A model generated the notes under the pieces. That model did no database searches and had not been told where the DNA came from. It saw nothing but the letters and a program-made list of their open reading frames with translations. Positions 37,294 to 48,224 of a stretch of DNA of 64,000 nucleotides are shown piece by piece. This DNA is from Ophiura sarsii (lineage: Eukaryota; Echinodermata; Ophiuroidea; Amphilepidida; Ophiuridae): the NCBI GenBank assembly GCA_035610835.1, contig CM069450.1, positions 27,277,503 to 27,341,502 on the forward strand. The letters are read 5' to 3'. A program made the position numbers and the translations under genes. Positions within the stretch are counted from its first letter, which is position 1. Each line of letters starts with the position of its first letter.

Positions 37294-38041
37294 TTAGTGT
37301 AAAATGTTAATTATAGGATTATAAGAATGAGCAATTTACCATATTATTACCATGTGGACATTCCAAAGATTGATACATTTTTACAATCACAAAGTATAAT
37401 GGCTGTTCACGTCGATATGCCGAATGCCGATTGAAGAGCCCACTGATGACTAAATCGTATTCGCCACCAGTTCTTCTTCCCAGATTTGTACCTGATAATT
37501 ATGTTGCTGGATAACTGAGTATGACCATTGACCACCAGCTCGGAACAACCAGCTCATATTCGAAATTTTACCCTGAGTGAAATTCGGAAACAAAATTTTG
37601 TTATTTGATCGATCTTCCAACCAACTGTTAATGAGACATTGAACCGAGACACAAGTAAATGCATCATGATGCCGCTAGATAAAACAAGTTAACCCTCGTC
37701 CTCCTAAGAATGTTCGCCGATTGCGCTAAAACGAAAAAAGGAACAGTGACCTAAGGCGTCTAACTGATCGTTTTTACATCCCTTACGCTCATTTTGACGG
37801 AAACAAATAAGTCATGTACTATAGATACACTTGATTAAGCAGTGTTGTTACGATTTATTCCGGCATGGGTTAGTTTAAAGTCTAGCATCGTTTTCATGAA
37901 TGTGTGTTGGATATAAAATAACTATATATTAGTGTGTCACGACTCCAAATTAAGTGATTCATTTCACAATAAGGGAATAAAAGAACTGGTTTACACCATG
38001 CCCGTGTTACATTGTCTGAAATATACGCTGGCGGGTATATT

Positions 38042-38131
38042 ATATATGAGACCTCTGATAACGTAAACGGGTTTTATTTTCCACTTTAATCTTAAGAAAT
38101 ATACTACTTACTACCTCGATCTCGATCGGTC
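38042..38131 (-). mobile_element. Inverted ~90-bp LINE 3' tail, unit B only
   Basis: The reverse complement of this stretch matches 42138-42226 (and the unit A equivalent near 20552-20640). It covers the last codons of the RTE-like fragment, its AATAAA and its end CAGAGGTCTCATATA. Unit A has no such sequence here (about 15786-15805). It is either an extreme 5'-truncated insertion of the same LINE family or a templated repair patch. Confidence 0.78.
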
Positions 38132-38308
38132 TAGAGGCTTTGTTGCTCTACTTCATAAGGAATCTACGATAACATCCGGTTGATTGGAAAATATTCAGTT
38201 GCGTAACTTAACGCTTTCCATGCGGCAGGCGTCTGCAGACGACTTTAGTACGCTTTGCACTTGTACTTTAAAGATCATCATCACTGAAGCGAGTATGCAC
38301 TGTATTTA

Positions 38309-39025
38309 CCGGGTGTATCAGAAAGAACTGTACCGTGTTTCTAAAATACATAAAAAATACGAAATGATTGTTGTTTTAAATTTAAATACCTGCAATATAA
38401 AGGTGAACATAAAACTAAACTAAACTAAACTAAACATGTTTCCTATATTATATGTTAATTTCATTGAGAAATCTCTTTTTGTTCTCGTGTGGCAAGACAT
38501 AATCAAAAATCGATGAAAAAAGTATTTTCAATTTCAACCAATCCTCTCTACCACTTACCCAACATTTCAAACAATGTAGCCCACACCACATAAGCAATAT
38601 TCAAAGCTCCCGCCAAAGAAAAGAAAGTTAAAACCACTCAAGCAGAACAAATTCTGGTTTATTTGTGGATTAAAATCAGAATTTATCTCTAAATTTCACC
38701 CACAAAAGTATGCAAATAATAAACAGTTATACAAGTGATGTGATATTAAGATATGGCGACTAAAAATAAACCTTGTCCTATGGACAGATGGATATCTCAG
38801 GTAGGGTTAGTAATTTCACAGATCATTTGGACCAAAATTGAAATCTACCATCTTTACCAGAAAGTCTGTATTTTCCATCAGAAATGTCCGATTTTCAAAA
38901 TTTAAAATTCTTATGAAAGCTAGGCGTTTGCGCAAGATAAATGTGAAAACGGTTGAACAATATCAATCGAATTCATACCGTAATAAATCATATTGCCTCG
39001 GTACAGTTCTTTCTGATACACCCTG
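38309..39025. mobile_element. TA-flanked TIR element, unit B only
   Basis: The termini CCGGGTGTATCAGAAAGAAC and the inverted GTTCTTTCTGATACACCCTG form 27-bp TIRs with one mismatch at the second base. TA is present at 38307-38308 and 39026-39027. Unit A has the empty site at about 15980-15985. It is 717 bp, with a (TAAAC)n run near 38414-38433, and no transposase is recognisable. It is tentatively Tc1/mariner-like. Its ends resemble those of 775-1633 (CMGGGTGT) but the interiors differ. Confidence 0.88.
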
Positions 39026-39879
39026 TAGTAGTCTCAGAAAGATCTGTCTGGTCAAACCTGCTATCCCACGGCGGAATGTTAAAATAATTCAAAGTCGAAG
39101 TGTAAAATAACAAAACCAACCATCACGATGTTGTCCTAAAAATCGTGTCCGATTCGTGCAGACGATGTTGATAAAAAAAGAACCACTTTGCACATCTTTA
39201 ACCATAAAACAATATAGGATACATACCTTTATATGTAGGCCTACACTCCCCGAATCACATTTCCTTTACATATACATCCTGAGTAGTCCGGACTTAGTCG
39301 CTAGTAGGAACGCGATTAGGTTCGAGTAGGTTCAAGTAGACTTAGGGTTTTGTTGTTCTTTTCTAAGACACCTGGAAAGGTTGCCCCAGTCCGGACTAAA
39401 TCTATAATTGTTCGCGATTAACTCGAGACTACTCAAGAGCAAGACCACTTTGCGAGTATTACTGCACCTTGTGTAGCTACGTCGCGCGCGTTATACATAA
39501 AGTAGCGCGCATGGTGACATATGACGCAGTGATCGTCACGATTTAGGTAAACAACTTAATAAAATAATATGTCAGCTTTAGTTTGTGGTTTTATATCAAT
39601 TATTGAGACTTATTATGTTATGCGAAATCGATAGTAGCTATTAATATTATTATTTGTATCCTATTTTTATGTCTTAAAAGGAATTTTTACATCCTTTTTC
39701 CGGCGATTTTTCTTTTAATGATTTTAGATATTCATCCGGGTCTATTAAATTAATTTTGTTATTTGGCCACATTGATGAGTCATCGTTGCGACGACCACTT
39801 ATGTGGGAACGCAACTTTAAGTGGGTCGTCCAGGCCGGGACAACTTCTACTTATGTGGGAAAACGGCCTAAGTCACTTA

Positions 39880-40215
39880 TACGTATGAGCCATACACATT
39901 CCGTTTTTCAGTACGACCTAAACAGATATTCTGCAACCCCTTGACTAATAATACCATACTCTGGCAGATATGCAATACTCTTAATTAGAATATATCTCAA
40001 GTTATGAAGATAATGTACCGGAACCCCTTCGTTCCACTCTATTATGAACAGTGCATTGGAAATCAAACGTCTAGGAGCTGCCATTAGATATGTCGTTCTT
40101 TCTTGTTTGAGCAGAGTATGTTGACCAAAATAGCTTTGCCCATATTAAACACTTGTCGAACGTTCTCATATTCCATGCGAAGGAATGCTGTTAATATTTC
40201 ATCCGGTTAGCTAGG
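39880..40215 (-). repeat. Right arm of the old inverted duplication, unit B
   Basis: This is the equivalent of 18056-18400. It is nearly identical to the unit A arm and diverged from its own left arm at 29550-29915. Confidence 0.6.
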
Positions 40216-40950
40216 GTATATAATGTACTTTCTTTGAACACTCTATTTTATTCATTGACATGTTCTAGTTCAGCCAAAATAGCAAGCAAATGTTAATTCA
40301 CAATCAACCAATCTGAAATATCTAAAATGTATATTCTCTTAATTTAAGCTATATTACATATAATAAAAATTGATAAATCATTACAATTATTTATGGACGT
40401 AGAAGTTCACCAAGTTATGATCGTGAATACTTGTCCATCCATGCGGACCTCGATCTCCTACAGATATTTTATGGTATAGATGACGTAAAAATGTTCTGGG
40501 ACCCCACCAACCCACAACATACACATTTTGTTGCAAGACGATTTGTTTGCAACTATTTAAGCTCTTCAAATGTTTTTTTCTTCTTCAAGTTTTGGTTTTC
40601 ATTTTGTTGCCTCAACATTTCTGATGGTTATTTTCGAATACAATTAAACTCCCGACCGACTACAACTGAACGGAAGATTAGCGTTGTTATCTTTGTTGAC
40701 AACACATTATACGGACACCCTTCGTTAACAATCCTAGCAATCCATGCTTTTATCATCAATACCCACGCTCTCGCTATGCCTCTTGCATCCAGTGCTTATT
40801 TCGTTTCACCAAATAATACAGAACTGTTGGGATCGTACCCCATATTTGACCACTTTTCATTTTCAAATATTGAGACGCAAGCGTAATCCCTGTCGAGCTT
40901 CTTCTTTTGAAATCCTGTGGACGTGGGCAAAACACAATTTATATTTAATG

Positions 40951-41438
40951 TACTGAATGCTCCTATCATTGTACTTAGGCTAATTGTGTTATATTGTGAT
41001 CAACACCGACAATTTATATGTACTATATGAAATGCATCCTATCCCAGCAGAGTTCATGTTTATAATTGGATGAGCAGCAAATGTCATGTGAAATAGCTTA
41101 AATGGCAGTGGTATACTGAATGCTCCTATCATTGTACTTAGGCTAATTGTGTTATATTGTGATCAACACCGTAAGTTTATATGTACTATATGAAATGCAT
41201 CCTATCCCAGCAGAGTTCATGTTTATAATTGGATGAGCAGCAAATGTCATGTGAAATAGCTTAAATAGCAGGGTATACTGAATGCTCCTATCATTGTACT
41301 TAGGCTAATTGTGTTATATTGTGATCAACACCGACAATTTATATTTACTATATGAAATGCATCTTATCCCAGCAGATGTCATGTTTATGATTGGATGAGC
41401 AGCAAATGTCATGTGAAATAGCTTAAATGGCAGGGGTA
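40951..41438 (+). repeat. 163-bp tandem repeat, three units, unit B
   Basis: Units start at 40951, 41114 and 41276. The last unit carries the same variant signature (TATTTACTATATG, CTTATCCC) as the last unit in A, so the copy-number difference arose inside the array. Confidence 0.9.
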
Positions 41439-41640
41439 TAGACTTGTGTAGACCTCATAAAAATGACTAGCGTACTGATAATAATTTGAAGGCAAAAAAG
41501 TTCAAATCCATTATTGAGATTAATTTGCAAAGGTCTAAATTCAGCTAGAGGATAATACCGTTTTTAACATTCGGTCTAGCCATGATTCTATTCCTTTCAC
41601 CGATACTCTATTTTCTCTTTATTTAATCTATTGATATTAG

Positions 41641-41665
41641 GGGGGGGGGGGGGGGGGGGGGGGGG
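41641..41665. repeat. G homopolymer
   Basis: A run of about 25 G occurs where unit A has about 10 (20070-20079). It lies just upstream of the RTE-like fragment in both units. Confidence 0.75.
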
Positions 41666-41670
41666 TGACA

Positions 41671-42172
41671 TTTTTAAATATTTATACAGCTCTAAACAAA
41701 GTGTGGAAATCCAGCCTCTGTCGAGAAATAAACGCCGCTTTTTCCAAGGTACTGTTCAAAGTATCCCGAAAGTATCCTACTGTATGGAGCCGAGACATGG
41801 ACCATCACCAACAGACTCAAGAAATCCCTAGATGGATGTTACACTAGGATGCTGTGAACTGCACTCAACATTAGTTGGAAAGACAAGGTACCAAACAAAG
41901 AATTGTATGGAACCTTACAAAAGGTATCAGAAAGCATCACAGATCGAAGGATGAAATTTGCCGGGCATTGCATGAGAAGAGGAAATGAGATAGTGTCTGA
42001 CCTCGTACTCTGGAGACCCAAACATGGACATAGATCTGTCGGCCGTCCAGCCTTAACACACTTGGACATTTTGGACTGACCGATGAGGAGATGAAAGCAT
42101 GCATGAGGTACAGAGTAATATGCCGAGCTATCACAAAGACCGATCGAGATCGAGGTAGTAAGTGGTATATTT
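41671..42172 (+). pseudogene. C-terminal fragment of an RTE-like LINE reverse transcriptase, unit B
   Basis: This is the second copy of the fragment at 20085-20585, with the same broken frame, the same TGA codons after YTRML and LDILD, and the same 3' tail. Because the lesions are shared, the element died before A and B separated. Residue blocks are as described for unit A. No RT active site is present. Confidence 0.8.
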
Positions 42173-43540
42173 CTTAAGATTAAAGTTGAAAATAAAACCC
42201 GTTTACGTTATCAGAGGTCTCATATATCGAAAATGAGGAGGCTGGATATTAATTTTGGTTAGTATCCATTTTATGTTTATCTATTTTTCATAAACTCTTT
42301 AATTTTTACAGAAACCAAACGGCACAGTTGAAGAGTTGATTTAAAAGAGGAGTTCCTTGCAAGAAAAAAATCATGTCATGTTTTTAGGGTTGACGGCCCC
42401 CTTTAGGCATATTGCAATTGATCGTATGATTGTGTCACTTACATCCATACATATAGGGTGGGGGATCAAACGCTGTCATAGTGCAACGTTTTGTTTGTCA
42501 TTCTTTACGATTATCATCTACTCCGGGTCATCTACAAAATATTGTCTGTTCGGCGCAACGGTAGAATACAACATACACTATAGACAGGATACACATATTG
42601 ATTGAACAGTGTTGTTACGATTTAATCTGTCGTGGACTTGTTTCAAGTCTAGCATCATGTCGATGATGTAGCCCCTATATGTTCTAAGTCTAAGATAACT
42701 CTAAAGTCTAATGTGTCTTGATTCCAAACTAAGTTATTTATTTCACAATAAGATGATAACAGAATCGGGTTTACACCGTACGTTTGTTATTATTGTCTAA
42801 TACGCTGGCGGGATTACACTATTAAGTTGAACGACGGCGCAGGCTGAGTTTGCAGCTCTTATGTATCGTCAAAGAATCTACGATTTAATCTCTTATATCA
42901 CCCCTGAAATTGGATTGCAACATATTCGTTGGCGAAACGTCTTCGCGTGTAATTCCCTCGTCGTGCTTGTTTTGTGCTTCCCCATTTCCTTGCACAGGGT
43001 AAGGATTGTTGATTGAACATTAATTTTAATGCATAAGGGAATGGTAGATTACTGGGATAGGCAGGAGGTGACAGGGTATTATCTATTCGTAAGTCTATGT
43101 CTAAGGGTGAGGACAAACAAATGTTAAAGGTAAGGACAAGGACGCACAAGTGGCTCAAGGTTTAGGACGAACAAGTGTCTAAGGTTAAGGGAGAATAAGT
43201 GTCTATAGAGGTAAGGACAATCAGGTGCAAGCTAATGTATGTATGAATATCCATGCGAAATGCAATAAACAACGACATAATGTAGGCATGTTCAAACATG
43301 TAAGGACACAAAAGTGGGTGTACGTTAGTGTAAGTTGTCTTTCGTTCGTGTTCATCAGCTGTTCTGCAATATACGTCCAACCCATCTGTTCGTTTTGATC
43401 AACGGTAATTTGACCTGTTAGCCGCCTGTAAACATCTGCGAGCCCCCAGCTGCGAACCACTAACGAATATAACGTATGCCACGAATGAATTACAACTTTC
43501 ACGAACGTACACCCACATTTCCAAAACGTCGGCCACGCGT

Positions 43541-44211
43541 TCGCTCTATACGCAACAGTGTGACAGTGCATCGAAATAGGTAGCGAATAGAGCTAACTTA
43601 TACCTAGCATACTAATTTTTTCTCGAAATTTGGGAAAGTCTAGAAAACACGCTCAATATGTATGGGTCAGCTGAGACACGTCCCGTGACTGGCCACAGCA
43701 CGATAGGCATACATTGGGCATTCGTTTGGCATAAGTTGTATTAGTAAGCTGTTCGTAGGGTGCGCAGGGGTGCGTTGGGGTCTAGGAAAGTGTTTGATCA
43801 TTTTCATAATTCTTACCATACTTGGATCGGGTTTTGCGTTTCTGAATATTTGCAATTCGGCGCAGTCCCACCCAAACGCAAACGCATGGCACAACGCAGC
43901 GCAGTTTCGTGCGAAAGGGCTTGAGTTGCATGTTTAATTTGTATGAAATGTCACAATGACAATTCGCGTCGGATTTTGGATTTGGGGGCCAGTGCAACAT
44001 CTAGAGTTGTCGAATTCCCCATCGAGGCCTGAATGCTTCATACTTTTTCGCAATAACGTCCCATCTTGATATTCTATTATCAAAAGCCATCGTTTCAGAG
44101 GTAATCTATTTCATTTTTTGCCATAGTATCTGTGGTAATTGTCATCAAAAAGGTTCACAAATCCATCTAAACTGCCGCGTAAGTAGGCATGCATATCTAG
44201 GATCAAACTAT
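43541..44211. other. C-specific replacement block
   Basis: It replaces A 3735-4167, including the 35-bp foldback element. A small inverted pair (GTTCGCTCTATACGC and GTAGCGAATAGAGC) lies at its left edge. The overlapping minus-strand frames at 43667-43894 and 43782-44000 have no recognised similarity and conflict with each other. No gene is called. Confidence 0.5.
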
Positions 44212-44915
44212 TTTACGGCGACTTGTTGACGATCCTTCTAGAAGTTGTTCCAATAACTGTTTAATTTATTTTTAGTTCTTACATATTTTCATTTGAAACT
44301 GTGGTCTTAAAACTAATGATGTAGTTTCATTTTCAATGTTAAATCGTAAGTTTGACAAACAAATATGTGAGTTGAAATAATAACCACGTACTTTCTCTAG
44401 TAATAAACGCTATTTAGTCAACGGGGCCTCCTAGTTGAACTCAGGACTACCTGGCTGAAAACGGCATCAATTCCGCAATAATTTATCCCGAATGTTACAC
44501 CCAAGTGCACTTTCAAAATGACATGCTGCTAACGTCTAAAAGGGGCTCGTAAATTGTTTCTTGATAATGAAACTGAAACATGCTGGATAACATGTGAATT
44601 GATAACCTCCTAAAATAATTAAAACTCATACCATTGTATTAAACCAACACTTATACCAATATTTAGGTGTTTTAGATTTATCATCAGACTTAAGACTTAA
44701 CAACTATAAATCATAGTATATATTGCAGTCGAGACTTTTCATTAGCATGTCCCACATTCGATATATCAGAGTAGTGTGCTTTGACAAAGGAAAATAAGAA
44801 TAATGAATTGTCATTAACCCAATTTTTGATTTATGAGGTCTGCATGGTATCATCATTTATAAAAGTAGACTTACCAACAATATCTTCATTAGCTGCACTC
44901 ATAGCTCTTCATTAA

Positions 44916-45359
44916 AGGGAAGCGGCCATGGTGAGGATTCTAACGAAAATTGAACAGCGCGCAGCGACTATTTGAATCTAAACAAGTTGGACATTGGCGC
45001 AGTCTGTAATTGTTCTACGTACACAGAAAAAAATAAGTGAGTCATTATCGTAAAATGAGTCACTACACGGACAAAATGACTCATTTTGAGCCATAGTGTG
45101 TCACTACACGGACAAAATGACTCATTTTTCGATGATGACTCACTTTTTTTCTTTCTGTGTATGTTTACGTGCAAGCGGTATTGTGTGCGACTCTACAACA
45201 ATCTCTTAACCCAATGTGGCGCGCTCAATCAACCATCTTTCATTTGATTGAACGCATTTTCTATCGTATGATGTAAGTGATGTATTAGTTATGAGCTAAG
45301 GTTTAGCTGGTACAAGATCGTCGTCAGCGGTTTCTTTTCCTCACCATGCGCTATTCCCT
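44916..45359. mobile_element. TTAA-flanked MITE (piggyBac/Kolobok-type target)
   Basis: The termini are AGGGAAGCGGCCATGGTGAG and an inverted partner ending ATTCCCT; the 22-bp TIRs match at 18 positions. TTAA flanks both sides (44912-44915, 45360-45363). Units A and B have the uninterrupted target, reading ATAA at this spot. TTAA is the target of piggyBac and also of Kolobok-type elements; the short ends do not separate them. It is 444 bp with no transposase. A smaller element (45022-45159) is nested inside. Confidence 0.8.
45022..45159. mobile_element. Nested 138-bp TA-flanked element with TGAGTCA array
   Basis: The termini CACAGAAAAAAATAAG and an inverted partner (CTTTTTTTCTTTCTGTG) are flanked by TA at 45020-45021 and 45160-45161. 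Inside are TGAGTCA at about 45038 and 45055 and TGACTCA at about 45077, 45118 and 45136. The ACTACACGGACAAAATGA phrase is repeated. TGAGTCA is the consensus site of AP-1 type bZIP factors; whether it acts as such is not shown. The ends resemble those of 35805-37119. Confidence 0.7.
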
Positions 45360-45656
45360 TTAACTTGTTACACATATGATATCTGAAGTGATTGTGTTTT
45401 CTTGATGGAAAATTAAGAGAAAACAAATACACTGACAAAATACAATATCAGTGTTATCAACGATTAATGTTTGACTGATGAGTGTGTTTTAACTATTATC
45501 AAATTTCAAAATAGACTCTACACAAATATCCAATAATCATTGCTGTCTAGAATGTTCATAAAACAATGTCTGACACATAAAGGGCGGGTGAAGAAACTTA
45601 ATGTAGTGCCATCAATCATCATGCGTATTGAATTAACTTGAGAGAAATTTGAGAGA

Positions 45657-47001
45657 AACGAAACCACTATAAGAATCTTTCTAGATTTATCAAAAGCATT
45701 TGATACAATTGATCATAGTATACTTTTATACAAATTGGAGCATTATGGATTTCGTGGAATTGTATTGGAATGGTTCAAAAACTATCTTAGTAATAGAAAA
45801 CAATATGTTTCATATAACTCAATTGAATCTGAGGAAAAGGATATTCTTTGTGGTGTTCCGCAAGGCTCGATATTGGGTCCCCTACTGTTTATACTTTATG
45901 ACATATCTAATACCTCAAATGTATTGGAATTTATCCTTTTTGCTGATGACACAACTATTCTCTACTCGCATCCCACTATTGAAACACAACTAGCTTGTAT
46001 TAATAAAGAATTAAAAGAAGTCAGCAATTGGTTCAAAGCCAACAAGTTATCAGTAAATGCTAGCAAAACTAACTATATGATTTTAGGAACACCTCACATG
46101 GTATCAAATGTCGATTCTCATATTGAAATTATTTTAGACAATACTGTTTTGGAAAGAGTAAAACAAACTAAATTCCTAGGTGTGTTAACATGTCGGAACC
46201 GGTCCACGGAAACTCATGTCATCTTAGTATTGATTTTTTCTGTGATAAAATAAGCAAATTTCGACGCCCCTTGGGTTTTATTGACATGAATCCTTATAGT
46301 AAACAATTTACAATTATGACAATGGTAGTGGGAGGAGTAGTTTTTTGATTGATTAGGAGCAATTGGATCCAATTGCTTCCTTTGAGATGACATGAGTTTC
46401 CGTGTAGTGGTTCCGACATGAATCGATGATTGCCTTACATGGAAACATCACATTGATTGTGTGTCTAAAACAATTGCTAGAAATATTGGTGTCATGAACA
46501 AACTCAAGCACTTTGTTCCAACCCGTATATTACATACTCTTTACTGTACCCTTATCTTGCCTTATTTAAATTATGGTGTACTTATTTGGGGAAACACTTG
46601 TAAATCCTACCTGGACAAGATTGTTAAACTTCAAAAATGGGCAATAAGAACACTATAGAAGTCACACTGGACCAATTTTTGCCAAATTTAATATGTTAAC
46701 AGTCACTGATATGTATACTCTTGAATTGGGTACATTTATGTATAAATACACCGTAAATGAGTTACCTTCTTCATTTAAAGACTACTTCAAAAAACGTTCT
46801 GACATCCACAACTATTCGGCAAGACATACATGTAGTAACAACTTCAATCTAACCAAAAATAAGAGAATATTCTCGGATCACTCAGTTCGCACTAGTGGCC
46901 CCCATCTTTGGAACTCTCTCGAGAATTCATACAAAATTTCAAATTCGGTAAAACATTTTCGTAATAAATTCAAGGATAAACTTATTTCAAGTTACGATTA
47001 A
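45657..47001 (+). pseudogene. L2/CR1-type LINE reverse transcriptase fragment, broken
   Basis: The frame from about 45660 reads [17 protein letters not shown] (motif A), then [41 protein letters not shown] (active site, ADD) and [14 protein letters not shown]. It reaches TKFLGVL at 46187, where a MITE is inserted. After the MITE it resumes at 46421 with IDDCLTWKHHID, then LPYLNYGVLIWGNT, and stops at TAG (46657-46659). A frame change follows near 46670. 46693-47001 gives the C-terminal part (MYTLELGTFMYKY, IHNYSARHT, GPHLWNSL) to its natural stop. Order and motifs fit CR1/L2 ORF2 proteins. It is dead through truncation, the insertion, a stop and a frameshift. Confidence 0.88.
46189..46420. 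mobile_element. 232-bp MITE nested in the L2-like LINE
   Basis: The termini are CATGTCGGAACC and GGTTCCGACATG. The arms (46189-46224 and 46385-46420) share CACGGAAACTCATGTCATCT with a short mismatch block. The interruption falls between two codons of a conserved ORF2 stretch (FLGVL / IDD), so the original target is readable from the protein frame. AA flanks both ends (46187-46188, 46421-46422). A degenerate TTAA target is possible. Confidence 0.85.
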
Positions 47002-47392
47002 TTAATTTTTTCAGAGCACTATTTCAATTTCACTTTATGGTTATTTGATGATATTCTTTTGAGCATTGTCCTTAGTCTTGTTCGGTATTTATTGTTGGTG
47101 TCATATTTAGGTTTTAAATTTGGCTGTATTGGTTTTGTGTTTTATTGTCCCAGGGCTTCAGGGGATGGCACTTTACAGGCTTTTTTGGCCTTCTAGCCGT
47201 CTCCTCCATAACCGTTTCGTTTTTCTGTTGTTGTAAATTATCTGATTGTTTCTTACTGATTTTTGATGTAATTTGATGTTATTTGTGATTTTAATATTAT
47301 GGTAATAAATGAATGAATATTGTACAATATGAGCGAGAATGAAACACATCACCAGTTATTAAAGCAGGCTTAACATCAATATCTCAATATTG

Positions 47393-47709
47393 CATTCTAG
47401 TTAGTATTGAACACGTGCCTCCCCAAATAGCCGGAAAACGTTGACCCGCTGAACCATCGTTGCAGAGGCACTGGGAAACCGGATGGCCCAGAATCCTCAG
47501 CGTGACGCAAGCATCTGCTGGTTCCAAGTAAATGTAGTCATAATATAAATCAACAATCGGAAAGGAACCATTTTGAGTACAACTCAAGTTGGCAAAAATA
47601 ATAAGATCTCTATCGAGCGGAGTTTAGCTCAATGTATCTCTAATAAGTCTTCAAGTTGCACTAATTTACTTCTCTTCTCATAACTTTCACTCATCTTCCA
47701 AGTTACTTA
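47393..47709. other. Single-copy stretch after the array
   Basis: Nothing is recognised. The 67-codon minus-strand frame (47384-47587) crosses the end of unit C and has no supporting similarity. Confidence 0.4.
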
Positions 47710-48224
47710 GGGATCACGTTAAAACTCGACCGCCCGTTGACCGCCGGTTACGGCCGGTTCCGCCCGGTTCTCACAAAACGTGTCGTCTGTTATAATATAC
47801 ACACATAATGAGGTCAAATAGTTACACTCTGGTGAACACGACCGGTTGATACTGCCTCGTCACACGCGTGAGCAATAAAGTCTTGAAGTAATTGGTTCTA
47901 AAGTCTCAGTTGACAACCAGTACAATACAGCTATTGATTTTCGCTGGGGTTGGCTTTTTCAATCTGTTTATAGCTCAATTAACTTTTTAAAATCAATACT
48001 GAAAGGATATGAATGGTTTTTTATAGAACGATTATTGAGAGAGCTATTATGACCGCAAAGTAACAGATTGATAGTGTAAATGGTCTGGTCACAGCATTAA
48101 GTCAACCGGCGGTTGTTCAGTGTTGCATGCGTGAATATTCATATACCAGTAAAACATTTGACCTGAAAGAACCGGGCGGAACCGACCGTAACCGGCGGTC
48201 AACTCTTGTTAGTTGACCAATCCC
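47710..48224. mobile_element. Foldback element rich in GTTGACCGCCGGTT
   Basis: Inverted arms at about 47728-47772 and 48166-48207 share GTTGACCGCCGGTTAC and GGTTCCGCCCGGTTCT. Outer ends GGGAT (47710) and ATCCC (48224) extend the match weakly. The same word recurs inside in inverted form (GTCAACCGGCGGTTG at about 48103) and in part (GACCGGTTG at about 47840). No ORF is present. The target duplication cannot be defined. Confidence 0.6.

Larger units (their letters stand above)
21254..42819 (+). repeat. Tandem unit B (~18 kb plus insertions)
   Basis: This is the second complete copy of the unit, in order and almost identical to unit A. It is ~21.6 kb because of the LINE at 22999-26629 and the B-specific stretch 35737-37398 with its TIR element, among others. 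It lacks the two large A-only elements. Stretches not listed separately (26644-29550, 29916-32367, 33615-35736) match unit A and hold no recognised gene. Confidence 0.9.
45631..47318 (+). mobile_element. L2/CR1-type LINE, 5'-truncated, inserted in unit C
   Basis: It splits unit C sequence that is continuous in A (about 5175) and B (about 27062). The left junction follows GCGTATTG and the right junction precedes TATTGTACAATATG, giving a short TATTG repeat. The 3' end is AATAAATGAATGAAT, a TGAA-type tail like that of L2 elements. It starts at the RT motif A region, so the endonuclease and first RT blocks are lost. A 232-bp MITE (46189-46420) interrupts the ORF. Confidence 0.88.
42820..47392 (+). 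repeat. Truncated, mosaic unit C
   Basis: About 42820-43360 is nearly identical to the start of A and B. After that identity falls: about 43361-43540 is altered, 43541-44211 is C-specific, and 44212-47392 aligns in pieces with A 4168-5255 at clearly lower identity. Homology ends at about 47392, some 40 bp before the position of the ACGTA array. Three nested insertions break this part. Confidence 0.8.
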
